Origin: Terriglobales bacterium
GTDB lineage: Bacteria > Acidobacteriota > Terriglobia > Terriglobales > Acidobacteriaceae
DNA: 64,000 nucleotides
Assembly: GCA_025934735.1 (NCBI GenBank)
Contig: JAICWP010000003.1
Location: 124,001 to 188,000 of the forward strand
Direction of reading: 5' to 3'
This document shows positions 8,343 to 17,126 of the stretch, piece by piece (position 1 is the stretch's first letter; the number at the start of each line of letters is the position of its first letter). The position numbers and the translations under genes are program-made. The notes under the pieces were generated by a model that saw only the letters and a program-made list of their open reading frames with translations, had not been told where the DNA came from and searched no databases.

Positions 8343-9548
8343 ATGCTGGCGCAGCAGCTGGAGTTCGCTCCTGAGCAGGATTCCGAAATCTTTGCCGCCG
8401 TGCCGTCTGCGGCGGCGGTGTTCCTGCTGCGGGCCGCCGATGCCGGCTCAGAGCCCTACGTTAGCAAGACCGCCAACCTCCGATGCCGCCTGGTGCGCCT
8501 GCTAGGCCGCACAGACGAGCGCACCCGGCGCTTGAACCTTCGCGAACGGGTAAGCAGCATCGAGTACACCCTCACCGGCTCGGATTTCGAATCCGGATTC
8601 CTGCTCTACAAAGTTCAGCGCGCAACTTTTCCTGAAACCTATTCCGCGCGCCTGCGGCTGCGTCCTGCTCCTCTGGTCAAATTGCATCTGCAAAATGAAT
8701 ACCCGCGAGCTTCCATCACCACGCGCCTGGGGCGGCTGAGCGGCGGTTCGTATTACTACGGGCCGTTCGCCTCGCGGGCTGCGGCGGAAAAATTCGTCAA
8801 CGACTCGCTGGATTTTTTCAATATGCGGCGCTGCGTTGACGACCTCCATCCCGATCCAGCTTTTCCCGGCTGCATCTACTCGGAGATGAAAATGTGCCTG
8901 GCGCCCTGTTTCAAGGGCTGCACGGATGAGCAATATGCGTCCGAGGTGGCGCGGGTACAAAGTTATTTCGAGACGCGGGGCCAGTCGCTTGCGCGGGAAC
9001 TGGCTACCGAGCGCGACCAGGCCTCCGCCAGCCTGGAATTTGAGAACGCCGCGGCGGCGCACGCGCACCTGGAAAAGCTAACGCCCGTGCTCAGCCAACT
9101 ACCGGAAGTCGTGCACCGCCTGGACCGGCTGGCCGGGCTCATCATCCAGCGCTCGCCAGCGCAAAATGCGGTGGCGCTGTTTCCCGTGCAGGCGGGTGCC
9201 ATTACCGGGCCGCTGACTTTCGCCGTCCAACCCACAGCCGAGCAGGCCGCGAAGTCGCAATCCATGGAGTCGCGTGTTCAGGAGGCGCTGGCCCCCTTCG
9301 CTCCGCATTGTGACCTTTCCACGGTAGAACGCATGGAGCACCTGGCCATCCTCAAGCGCTGGTACTACCGCAGCGGTCGCGCGGGAGAAATCTTTTTTGC
9401 CGATGAAAAGGGTGTGCTGCCGATGCGCCGGGTAGTGCGCGGCATTGGCCGCGTGTTTCACGGAGAGCGTCCGGACGCGGGCCCGCCCGCCGCGGGAGTG
9501 GTTTACGAAGTTCTGCAGAGGGAGAATCATCATGAAGAAAAAAAATGA
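8343..9548 (+). CDS. UvrC-like protein lacking the RNase H endonuclease and HhH domains
   Basis: The 401-aa product aligns with the first two thirds of excinuclease subunit UvrC. Residues 20-100 correspond to the GIY-YIG domain, but the first motif is VFLLRA rather than GVY, and the second is YVSKTANLR instead of YVGKAKNLR. Next comes the UvrC middle region (YYYGPFAS) with cysteines C164, C177, C185, C189 and C193, at spacings like the Fe-S ligands of UvrC. A UVR coiled-coil motif follows (about 222-247). The last 150 residues match neither the RNase H-like nuclease nor HhH. Nuclease activity is therefore doubtful; a repair or regulatory role is inferred. Confidence 0.75.
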   Translation: MLAQQLEFAPEQDSEIFAAVPSAAAVFLLRAADAGSEPYVSKTANLRCRLVRLLGRTDERTRRLNLRERVSSIEYTLTGSDFESGFLLYKVQRATFPETYSARLRLRPAPLVKLHLQNEYPRASITTRLGRLSGGSYYYGPFASRAAAEKFVNDSLDFFNMRRCVDDLHPDPAFPGCIYSEMKMCLAPCFKGCTDEQYASEVARVQSYFETRGQSLARELATERDQASASLEFENAAAAHAHLEKLTPVLSQLPEVVHRLDRLAGLIIQRSPAQNAVALFPVQAGAITGPLTFAVQPTAEQAAKSQSMESRVQEALAPFAPHCDLSTVERMEHLAILKRWYYRSGRAGEIFFADEKGVLPMRRVVRGIGRVFHGERPDAGPPAAGVVYEVLQRENHHEEKK

Positions 9549-10023
9549 TGACGGCCAGGTTCTGCGCCAGCATCTGGTCGACCTGCTCAAGGGCGGGAAT
9601 GCGCATGTGAGGTTTGATGAGGTGGTGAAGGATTTCCCCGAGCGCCTCCGGGGCAAGAAGCCAGAAGGGCAGCCGCATACCGCCTGGCGTCTGCTCGAGC
9701 ACATGCGGCTCGCCCAATGGGACATCCTGGAGTTCAGCCGCACTTCCAAGCACGTTTCACCGAAATGGCCGGACGGCTACTGGCCGGAGAGTGACGCGCC
9801 GCCCGGTGCTGCCGCCTGGGATAAGAGCGTGAAGCAGTTTCACGCCGACTTGAAGGCGATGGAGGATCTGGTGGGCGACTCCAAAACCGATCTGTACGCA
9901 CGGATCCCCTGGGGCGACGGGCAAACCATCCTGCGCGAAGCTCTCTTGATCGCCGATCACAACGCCTATCACCTGGGCGAGTTGCTGATGATCAGGAGGC
10001 TGTTGGGAGCATGGACGAGTTAA
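9532..10023 (+). CDS. DinB-like putative metalloenzyme
   Basis: The 163-aa protein has the DinB/YfiT four-helix-bundle pattern with a likely metal triad H57 (LLEHMRL), H143 and H147 (ADHNAYHLGELL). DinB-family proteins often act as thiol-dependent transferases or hydrolases; the substrate here is unknown. The start MKKKNDDG at 9532 is preceded by AGAGGGAG, and it overlaps the end of the UvrC-like gene by 17 nt. The two genes are therefore translationally coupled. Confidence 0.8.
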   Translation: MKKKNDDGQVLRQHLVDLLKGGNAHVRFDEVVKDFPERLRGKKPEGQPHTAWRLLEHMRLAQWDILEFSRTSKHVSPKWPDGYWPESDAPPGAAAWDKSVKQFHADLKAMEDLVGDSKTDLYARIPWGDGQTILREALLIADHNAYHLGELLMIRRLLGAWTS

Positions 10024-10095
10024 AGGCGGCAGTTGGTGACTAGCAGTTGCTTCCGGACACTCCACCAACTCCCAGCTACTAACCACCAGCTGCGT
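10024..10095. repeat. Degenerate word-repeat spacer
   Basis: Between two convergent genes the sequence consists of imperfect copies and inverses of agttggtgactagcagttg, ccaccaactcccagctac and taaccaccagctgcg. These can fold back on each other and may serve as a bidirectional transcription end, but there is no T-run. Confidence 0.4.
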
Positions 10096-11526
10096 TTATT
10101 TTCCGCCGGTAAGCGCCTTCAGGAGCAGGTAATAGAACTGCACCCCGTTGTAGTAGGACTGCACGCCCAGACGTTCGTCCCTACCGTGAGCGCGCACATC
10201 ATCCATATCAATAGCCGTTCCGGAAATGCCGTAGGTGGGCAGGCCGGCGGCGTTGGTGTAAATCCCGTCTGAGGCCCCAGTAGACATGGTGGGAATCACT
10301 GGAGCTCCCGGCCACATCTGCGCTGCCACCTTATCCAGAGTCTGCATGACGTCGGGGCGCAGCTGCACCGGCGAATACCCCAGCTTCTCGGGAGCGCGAT
10401 CCGTCACCATGCCGTCATTGGCGACGTAGCGCACCTCGACTTTGGGATCAGCAAAAATCTTGACCAGCTGTTGCCGCACTTCCTCGCGCGAGTGCCCAGG
10501 CAGGATCCGGCAGTTCACGTTGGCAGTAGCGGTCTGGGGCAGCGCGTTGTTGGCGTGGCCCGCTTCCAGGCGCGTGGCCACGCAAGTGGTCCGCATGATG
10601 GCGTTGAATATCGTATCTTCGGATAAGCGGGCGATGGCGCCGCGGTCAGAGGGCGTTTTGAGGACGGCTTTCATGTCGGCCGCACGCTGGCCGTGTTCAA
10701 TCGTCGCCATGCGTTGGAAGTAGCCGCGGGTCACTGCATTGAGCTCGAAGGGGAACTTGTATTTTTCCAGGCGGGAGAGGGCGTCGGCAACGTGGTAGAT
10801 GGCGTTGTCGGGCACGGGCAGCGAGCTGTGGCCTCCGGGATTCGTCACCTTGAGCTGGTAGTCTCCGTAGAGCTTCTCGCTGCCATCCATGGAAACGAAC
10901 AGGGGCTTGCCGTTCACCGTGTTCACGCCGCCGCCATCGGAATTGAGCACGTACTCAGCATCAATCAGGTCGCGGTGGTTCTTGATCAGCCAGTCCACGC
11001 CATTGGCATTGCCGCCTTCCTCATCGGAGGTGAGGGCGAGAATGAGGTCGCGGTCGGGTTTATAGCCTTCGCGCTTGAGTCGGATGAAATCCGCCACCCA
11101 GACAGCATCGTCGCTCTTCATGTCCTGGGTGCCGCGGCCGTAGAAATAGCCGTCTTTCTCCACAAACTTGAAAGGATCGGTGGTCCAATCCGACCGGCGG
11201 GCTTCGACAACGTCAAGGTGGCCGATGAGCAGGATGGGCTTGTGCGCGCCGGTGCCGCGATAGCGCGCCACCATGTTGCCGTGACGTGAGTCGGGGCCGA
11301 GGACCGCCACATCGGTTGCCGGAAAGCCGGCATCGCGCAGGCGCTTGGCCATGGCCTCGGCGGCGGCGGTCATGCTGCCTACCGACTCGGTCGTGTTGGT
11401 GTCAATCAGCTGCTGGAAAATATCGCGCGCCAGCTGCTTGTCCGCATTGTCCAGCTGCGCCTGTAAGGAAGAAGTGGCAAGAGTGACGATCAGGAAGAAT
11501 GAAAACCAGGAGCCGAGCCTGCGCAT
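10096..11526 (-). CDS. Exported M20-family metallopeptidase
   Basis: Zinc aminopeptidase/carboxypeptidase of the M20/M28-like superfamily, 476 aa. A signal peptide (MRRLGSWFSFFLIVTLATSSLQAQ) precedes the metal motifs LLIGHLDVV, GRGTQDMKSDD (bridging Asp) and LTSDEEGG (catalytic Glu plus ligand). The dimerisation insert and the C-terminal metal-binding His region (TMSTGASDG) follow, so it looks active. The start at 11526 is supported by GGAGGG 4-6 nt upstream; the frame continues to 11577 but overlaps the next gene. It probably acts on peptides in the periplasm. Confidence 0.9.
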   Translation of the reverse strand: MRRLGSWFSFFLIVTLATSSLQAQLDNADKQLARDIFQQLIDTNTTESVGSMTAAAEAMAKRLRDAGFPATDVAVLGPDSRHGNMVARYRGTGAHKPILLIGHLDVVEARRSDWTTDPFKFVEKDGYFYGRGTQDMKSDDAVWVADFIRLKREGYKPDRDLILALTSDEEGGNANGVDWLIKNHRDLIDAEYVLNSDGGGVNTVNGKPLFVSMDGSEKLYGDYQLKVTNPGGHSSLPVPDNAIYHVADALSRLEKYKFPFELNAVTRGYFQRMATIEHGQRAADMKAVLKTPSDRGAIARLSEDTIFNAIMRTTCVATRLEAGHANNALPQTATANVNCRILPGHSREEVRQQLVKIFADPKVEVRYVANDGMVTDRAPEKLGYSPVQLRPDVMQTLDKVAAQMWPGAPVIPTMSTGASDGIYTNAAGLPTYGISGTAIDMDDVRAHGRDERLGVQSYYNGVQFYYLLLKALTGGK

Positions 11527-11573
11527 GAACCCTCCGAGGAATGTGAGCACGGAAGAGGCATTGTACACGGGCT

Positions 11574-13109
11574 TCATGCAGCGAAAGAACCGGGGCTCAA
11601 GTTCTGGGCACGCTTGCGGAAGACCACTCGCAGCTCCTCCCGCCAGTGTTCGTCAACGGCGGCCAGAGTCCAGTCAATTTCGGGTGAGAGAAAACGCAGG
11701 AGTGTGTCCGTGGCTGGATGAATGTGGAAGGCGGGCGCCACCAGGACGAGCAAAGGCGAGCCGGGCGCCAACTTCATGCCGGGAAAATAGCCGAAACGGG
11801 TGAACTCGCCGCGGGCATGATGCCATTCCACTCGCGCCCAGTAGTCCAGGCCCTGGAGCGGAAGGTGAATGTCTTCGTCAGCTTTGAGCTCGACCACTGC
11901 CATCCGGCTATCGCGTGTGGCAGCCAGCACGTCAATCATCGCTCGGTCGGCGGCAGAGAATGCCGGCACCTGGGAATACACGGGCACGTTCACAAGGCGG
12001 TCATCCAGACTGCTGATGTTTTGGACGGCCAGCGACTCCAGCCACCGTTCCGGATGCATGCGCCAGCAGGGGTGAGCGCGCGGCCCTGCCGAACGACGCA
12101 CTTCGGCCAGCTGCTTAACAACGCCTTCAAATTCGGGGGCGTTCCGGTTGGTCAGGGTACTCTCTGCCGCACCTGTGCCGAACACGATTTCCTGGGAATT
12201 GCGGAAGCCTTCAGCCGCGACGCGGGCGCGGGCAAACTCCAGGCCGCGCAGTCGGAAAGCAATCTCTGCTGGGGATAGAACCGCCGCATCCGCTTCCGGG
12301 CAAAGAGCCCTGATGTGGTCTATAGAGGCAGCGAAGCGCTGCCGGGCCGCGGTTTCGTCGCAGCATTGCACCAGGCGGGTGGCCAGGTTGCCGCGATCGG
12401 CGGTATCCAGCTGGAGCAGTTCTTCGCCACGCTCATCAAATTCATAAAGCTGCCATTTGGCCGCGCCGCGGTCCAGATGGGCCATGCGCTCGCGCACCAC
12501 CGCTGAGCGGCCCGGCGGAACCAGCAAGTTCAGGCCTTCCACCTGCAAACCGCTAAGCGATTCGCGGCAGGCACTGAGCCATAGAATCCCGAAGGTCAGG
12601 GCGGCATCAACGGACGATTGTGTTTCTTCCGCATTCACACCCAGGAAGGAAAATGCAGAACGTCCCCGGCGCAGCACGCCACGGGCGTAAACCGGCCCAA
12701 AGGAGTGTTCCAGATCCACGGCCGAAGTCATCTGGCCAAGGGTGAATTCAGGAAAGTGGCGGGCCAGGGCACGACGCAAGCGCTGCTGGTAACCCATGCG
12801 AGATGCCTCCCTGGCTGATGGAGTGCGGCGGTCGCGATCGCGGCAGATTTCCAGCTTGGAGGGACGGGACTGACCAAAGCGCAAGACGGCCAGCCGCAGT
12901 ACGCCGCCTTTCTGCTCCAGGCTCACCACGCGCCGGACCGTGTTGCGCTCGTCCGACCACAGGTGCAGAACGCACTTGCCGTGCTCTGCGGAGATGCTGT
13001 AGTGAGAGCGCGCCAGCGCAAAGCAGACCGCACCTTCTTCCATTACGACGGCGTCGCGCGCCTCGGCAAGATACTGCTGCAGCGTGCGCGCGAGGGAGGC
13101 AGCTTCCAC
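11574..13109 (-). CDS. Uncharacterised 511-aa protein with NucS-like PD-(D/E)XK signature
   Basis: I do not recognise a named family for the whole protein. Near the C terminus there is a good PD-(D/E)XK nuclease pattern: helix residue E358 (ERWLESL), D393 in MIDVLAATRD, E407-x-K409 in AVVELKAD, and Q419/Y423 in LQGLDYW. The spacing and the RxIDVLA...VVELK...QxLDYW order resemble the catalytic domain of NucS/EndoMS and DUF91 proteins. The N-terminal 340 residues are Arg- and Ala-rich without a visible motif. The GTG start has CACAAT (with TG one base upstream) exactly 6 nt before it, so the mRNA may be leaderless. The gene diverges from tldD. Confidence 0.7.
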   Translation of the reverse strand: MEAASLARTLQQYLAEARDAVVMEEGAVCFALARSHYSISAEHGKCVLHLWSDERNTVRRVVSLEQKGGVLRLAVLRFGQSRPSKLEICRDRDRRTPSAREASRMGYQQRLRRALARHFPEFTLGQMTSAVDLEHSFGPVYARGVLRRGRSAFSFLGVNAEETQSSVDAALTFGILWLSACRESLSGLQVEGLNLLVPPGRSAVVRERMAHLDRGAAKWQLYEFDERGEELLQLDTADRGNLATRLVQCCDETAARQRFAASIDHIRALCPEADAAVLSPAEIAFRLRGLEFARARVAAEGFRNSQEIVFGTGAAESTLTNRNAPEFEGVVKQLAEVRRSAGPRAHPCWRMHPERWLESLAVQNISSLDDRLVNVPVYSQVPAFSAADRAMIDVLAATRDSRMAVVELKADEDIHLPLQGLDYWARVEWHHARGEFTRFGYFPGMKLAPGSPLLVLVAPAFHIHPATDTLLRFLSPEIDWTLAAVDEHWREELRVVFRKRAQNLSPGSFAA

Positions 13110-13223
13110 AAGCTAATTGTGTCACCGTGGAAGGCCAGAATAGCCACAGAGACACGGAGGCACCGAGAAAGAAAGACCAAAATGGGATTGGGTATTGCGG
13201 CGGAAGCTCGGCGATTTCAGCGC

Positions 13224-13239
13224 CACGGCTGAAGTCGTG
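13224..13239. repeat. Small palindrome upstream of tldD
   Basis: CACGGC-TGAA-GTCGTG with G-U tolerance, in the 263-nt spacer between tldD and the divergent 511-aa gene. It belongs to the same GGCTGAAG/C-centred palindrome type as 7252-7267. The rest of that spacer shows no gene. Confidence 0.4.
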
Positions 13240-13372
13240 CCCTTCCGAAATCCGGCATGGCTTGGTATTCACGGTCAATGTTGAGTGCTGGCTGCTGACG
13301 GCTTCCAACAAACCTCTGTGTGATAATGAAATGGGCGAGGCGTGTGCTTCTTCTCTGCCCCTGAAGCATCCA

Positions 13373-14839
13373 ATGAATGTGACCCTAGATCAGCATAAGT
13401 TTTTCTTTGAGCGCTACGGCATGACCGAGCGCGACCTGGAACGTTACCTGGCAGCCGCGCTTTCCGCCGGAGGCGAATATGCCGACCTGTACTTCGAATA
13501 CCTGACTTCCACCTCGCTGATGGTGGACGAATCCATGGTGAAGACGGCATCGCAGGGGATCTCGGCGGGCTGCGGCGTGCGGGTAGTGGCGGGTGAGCGT
13601 ACTGGCTACGCCTACACCGATGACCTGGCCCCGGACAAAATCCTTCATGCGGCCCGCACGGCGGCCCTGATCGCTAGCGGCCCGGCCAAGACGCCGGTTG
13701 TGGGCGAGCATCGTAAACCGCCGCGCAGCCTGTACCCGGTAGCGTTGCCCACAGCCGACTCCGAGATCACCAGCAAAGTGGACCTGGTGATGCGGGCAGA
13801 CCGTGCCGCCCGCGCCTATGATCCGCGCATTCGTGAAGTGCGCGCCGGCTACGCCGATGAGGTACGCAACATTCTGGTGGTCGGTTCGGATGGCACCTTG
13901 GAGGAAGATTCCCAGCCCTTGGCCCGCCTGAACGTCTCCTGCATTGCCAAGTCCGACGACAACTCCGCCCGCGGCACCTACGGTGGTGGTGGCCGAGTGA
14001 CCCTGGACTTCTTTAGCGGGGAAAAAACGCCCGAGTTCTTCGCCAGCGAAGCGGCGCGCCAGAGCATCATCCAGTTGGACGCGCGCGAGGCTCCAGCCGG
14101 AGAGATGGAAGTGGTCCTGGGGCCGGGCTGGCCGGGAATTCTACTGCATGAAGCCATCGGCCACGGTTTGGAAGCCGACTTCAACCGCAAGAAGACCTCA
14201 GCGTTTGCCGGCTTGCTGGGCAAGCGCGTGGCCAGCGAAAAGTGCACGGTAGTGGACAATGGCACGCTGCCCAACCGTCGCGGCTCCATCAATGTGGATG
14301 ATGAAGGGGCGCCCACGCAAAACACAGTGCTCATCGAGAAGGGCGTGCTGAAAGGCTATTTGAGCGACAAGCTTTCCGCCCGCCTCATGGGCATGGCCGA
14401 CACAGGAAATGGCCGGCGCGAGAGCTACGAACATATCCCCATGCCTCGTATGACCAACACTTACATGTTGGCTGGCGAGGAGGATCCGCAGGACATCATC
14501 CGCTCGGTGAAACAGGGCGTGTACGCCGCCAACTTCGGCGGCGGCCAAGTGGACATCACTAATGGCAAGTTCGTATTCTCCGCTTCGGAAGCTTACCTGA
14601 TCGAAGACGGCCAGATAACCGCGCCTTTGCGCAACACCACGCTGATCGGCAACGGTCCGGATGTGCTAACCCGCGTGTCCATGGTCGGCAATGACCTGAA
14701 ACTGGATGAAGGCGTGGGCACGTGCGGCAAAGATGGGCAGGCCGTGCCGGTCGGTGTCGGCATTCCCACGCTGAAGGTGGACCGCATTACGGTGGGCGGT
14801 ACGGCCAAGCGCGAGCCCGCCAGAGATTATATGAAGTGA
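13373..14839 (+). CDS. tldD: Metalloprotease TldD
   Basis: TldD is the catalytic subunit of the TldD/TldE(PmbA) heterodimer, a cytosolic zinc protease that trims unfolded peptides, matures some RiPPs such as microcin B17 and degrades CcdA. The 488-aa product carries the HEAIGH motif at residues 259-264 within the conserved LLHEAIGHGLEADFNRK block and the C-terminal third typical of the family. The start MNVTLDQHKFF aligns with E. coli TldD; upstream in-frame ATGs (13331 and earlier) have no family match. Its partner tldE follows after ppa. Confidence 0.93.
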   Translation: MNVTLDQHKFFFERYGMTERDLERYLAAALSAGGEYADLYFEYLTSTSLMVDESMVKTASQGISAGCGVRVVAGERTGYAYTDDLAPDKILHAARTAALIASGPAKTPVVGEHRKPPRSLYPVALPTADSEITSKVDLVMRADRAARAYDPRIREVRAGYADEVRNILVVGSDGTLEEDSQPLARLNVSCIAKSDDNSARGTYGGGGRVTLDFFSGEKTPEFFASEAARQSIIQLDAREAPAGEMEVVLGPGWPGILLHEAIGHGLEADFNRKKTSAFAGLLGKRVASEKCTVVDNGTLPNRRGSINVDDEGAPTQNTVLIEKGVLKGYLSDKLSARLMGMADTGNGRRESYEHIPMPRMTNTYMLAGEEDPQDIIRSVKQGVYAANFGGGQVDITNGKFVFSASEAYLIEDGQITAPLRNTTLIGNGPDVLTRVSMVGNDLKLDEGVGTCGKDGQAVPVGVGIPTLKVDRITVGGTAKREPARDYMK

Positions 14840-14903
14840 TGCGGGAGCGGGCGGAAGCCCCGTCTTCCCACAAGCAACTGCACCACATGACGCAGATACG
14901 TTA

Positions 14904-15434
14904 ATGATGGATTATCTTCATCTTCCAATAGGCGAACGCTGCCCGGAACTGGTCAACACCGTAATTGAAGTGCCCCTGGGCGGAGTGAATAAATACGAGT
15001 ACGACAAAAACCTGCGCGTCTTCCGCCTGGATCGAACCTTATATTCGCCGGTGCACTATCCCGGTGATTACGGTTTCATCCCCAGCACGCTGGCCTCCGA
15101 TGGCGATCCGCTGGACGTGCTGGTGCTGGTGGATAACGCCAGTTTTCCCGGGTGCCTGATCGAGGTGCGGCCCATCGGCATATTGGAAATGCTGGATCAG
15201 GGCGTGCGTGATGAGAAGGTGCTGGCCGTGGTGAACAACGATCCGCGCTACATCGAGGTAAGCAATTACACCGACATTTACACCCATATACTGCGTGAAG
15301 TGGAGCACTTCTTTTCTATCTATAAGGACCTGGAAGGCAAGCGCACCAAGACCATCGCCTGGCACGATGACAAGGAAGCGAGACGCGTAATTCTGGAGAG
15401 CCGGGAACGGTTTATTGGCGGAATGGCAGCCTAG
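14904..15434 (+). CDS. ppa: Inorganic pyrophosphatase (family I)
   Basis: Hydrolyses pyrophosphate to phosphate, driving biosynthetic reactions. The 176-aa protein has the family I blocks: EVPLGGVNKYEYD, YPGDYGFIP and the signature DGDPLDVLV with metal ligands D66, D68 and D71, then KVLAV and the C-terminal K-rich helix. Length and motifs are normal for bacterial soluble PPase. It sits between tldD and tldE on the same strand; co-transcription is likely because the gaps are about 65 nt. Confidence 0.95.
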   Translation: MMDYLHLPIGERCPELVNTVIEVPLGGVNKYEYDKNLRVFRLDRTLYSPVHYPGDYGFIPSTLASDGDPLDVLVLVDNASFPGCLIEVRPIGILEMLDQGVRDEKVLAVVNNDPRYIEVSNYTDIYTHILREVEHFFSIYKDLEGKRTKTIAWHDDKEARRVILESRERFIGGMAA

Positions 15435-15499
15435 CTGTACGAATCCGTACCACGCGGAGGGCGAGACGCCTCGCGTCGCCCGGCGAGACATGAGACAAA

Positions 15500-16882
15500 A
15501 TGATTTCACAACCCATCGTTACTGCGCCTGAAAAAACTGACCTCAATGAGATTGCGGCCGAGGTTGTTCGCCGTGCGATGGCGGGCGGCGCAACGGCCGC
15601 CGAAGCGGTAGTCCGAGAAGGCACCGAGTTTGGCACGGTCGTGCGCCTGGGCCAGGTGGAGACGCTCAAGGAGTCAGGCTCACGAGCCCTGGGCGTGCGC
15701 GTGTTCTTCGGGCAGCGCGCGGCCAGCACCTACAGCAGCGACTTTTCCCCGCAGGCGCTCGACCACATGGTGAAGTCGGCGCTGCAACTCGCGCGAGTGA
15801 CCTCGGAAGATCCTTACGCCGGCATCCCGGAACCTGGGCAACTGGGCGCGATCTCCGGCGACCTCGACCTCTACTACGACGACGTGTTTTCCCTGCCCAC
15901 TGAGGAGCGCATCGGCTATGCGCGGCGCTGCGAGAAAGCCGCTATGGACGTAGACGCCCGCATCCGCAACTCCGAAGGCGGTTCCTTCGATGCCGCCACG
16001 GGTCGCAAAGTGCTGGCCAATTCACACGGCTTTGTGGGCGAATACCAGCGGTCCTACTGCTCGGTCGCAGCGGTGCCCATCGCGCAGGCGGATGATGGCG
16101 GCATGCAGCGCGACTACTGGTATTCGGTGGCGCGCAGCCTCAGCCGACTGGAATCGCCGGAGGCGGTAGGGCGCATCGCCGCCGAGCGCACGCTGCGCCG
16201 TCTGGGAGCGCGCAAGGCCCGCACGGCCAACGTTCCGGTGGTGCTCGATCCCATGGTTTCCCGTTCCATCCTGGACCACATTTTTGAAGGCGTGAACGGC
16301 GACTCCGTTTACCGCGGCGCTTCGTTTCTTTCTGGCAAGCTGGGCCAGAAAGTGGCCGGCGAAAACGTCACCATCATGGACGACGGCACCATGCCCGGCG
16401 GTTTCGGCACCAGTCCGTTCGACAGCGAAGGCGTGCCCACGCGCCGCACCGTGGTGATTGACCGGGGAACGCTGAATTCCTACCTGCTGAACACCTACAC
16501 GGCCAAGAAGCTCAAGCTTCAGACCACCGGTAATGCTTCCCGCGGTCTGGCCAGCAATCCTGGGATTGGGCCGGGCAACTTCTTCCTGCAGCCAGGCAGC
16601 CGTACGCCCCAGCAGATGCTGGCTGATATTGATGAGGGCCTGTACGTAACCGAGTTTCTTGGCTTCGGGGTGAACATGGTGACCGGCGACTACTCGCGCG
16701 GCGCCAGCGGACTGTGGATCTCTAAGGGCGAGTTCGCTTATCCCGTAGAAGAGATTACCGTGGCCGGCAACCTCAAAGACGTCTTCTTCAACATCAGCGA
16801 GATCGGCAATGACCTGGAGTTCCGTGGCTCGGTGGCTTGCCCCACGATTCGCATTGACGGATTGACGGTAGCCGGACAATAG
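15500..16882 (+). CDS. tldE: TldE/PmbA, non-catalytic partner of TldD
   Basis: The 460-aa product belongs to the U62/TldE-PmbA family. It shares the TldD fold and the C-terminal blocks (GNASRGL, GINPGNFFL-like and TGDYSRGASG) but lacks the HExxxH zinc motif, as PmbA does. It pairs with TldD to form the peptidase chamber. The insertion of ppa between the two subunits is unusual but the order on one strand suggests coordinated expression. No strong Shine-Dalgarno is seen. Confidence 0.9.
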   Translation: MISQPIVTAPEKTDLNEIAAEVVRRAMAGGATAAEAVVREGTEFGTVVRLGQVETLKESGSRALGVRVFFGQRAASTYSSDFSPQALDHMVKSALQLARVTSEDPYAGIPEPGQLGAISGDLDLYYDDVFSLPTEERIGYARRCEKAAMDVDARIRNSEGGSFDAATGRKVLANSHGFVGEYQRSYCSVAAVPIAQADDGGMQRDYWYSVARSLSRLESPEAVGRIAAERTLRRLGARKARTANVPVVLDPMVSRSILDHIFEGVNGDSVYRGASFLSGKLGQKVAGENVTIMDDGTMPGGFGTSPFDSEGVPTRRTVVIDRGTLNSYLLNTYTAKKLKLQTTGNASRGLASNPGIGPGNFFLQPGSRTPQQMLADIDEGLYVTEFLGFGVNMVTGDYSRGASGLWISKGEFAYPVEEITVAGNLKDVFFNISEIGNDLEFRGSVACPTIRIDGLTVAGQ

Positions 16883-16942
16883 CAGAGTTTCAGGTTTCCG
16901 TGCCGCTCCCGGCTCATCTCTCCTCATGGCCGCTGAAGCAGG

Positions 16943-16967
16943 TCCTTTGCTGCGCTCAGAATGACAG
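16943..16967 (+). repeat. Copy of the CGCTCAGGATGACA-type dispersed repeat
   Basis: tcctttgctgcgctcagaat followed by gacag. It is one of six copies seen in this window, here in the 244-nt spacer between tldE and the next gene. Confidence 0.5.
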
Positions 16968-17126
16968 CCCTCGGCAGCAAGGAGTTGCCGAGGCGGTTAT
17001 AAGCGGAGCAAACCCCTATTCACACGCATCATCCAATAACGAGTGTGGGCCCAGGTTATGAGCCGGGTGCAAGCTGGTTGGATTCCCTGATTTGACGGAG
17101 GCAAGCCTGAGCCCGGGAGTTAATGG

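Noticed and set aside
10024-10095. CRISPR array or attachment site in the word-repeat spacers
   Set aside because: The repeats are degenerate and of irregular spacing, and there are no cas genes, integrase or tRNA next to them.
12803-13372. An N-terminal extension of TldD of about 190 residues in the same frame
   Set aside because: It overlaps the divergent 511-aa gene and has no family match; TldD homologues begin at MNVTLDQHK-like sequence.
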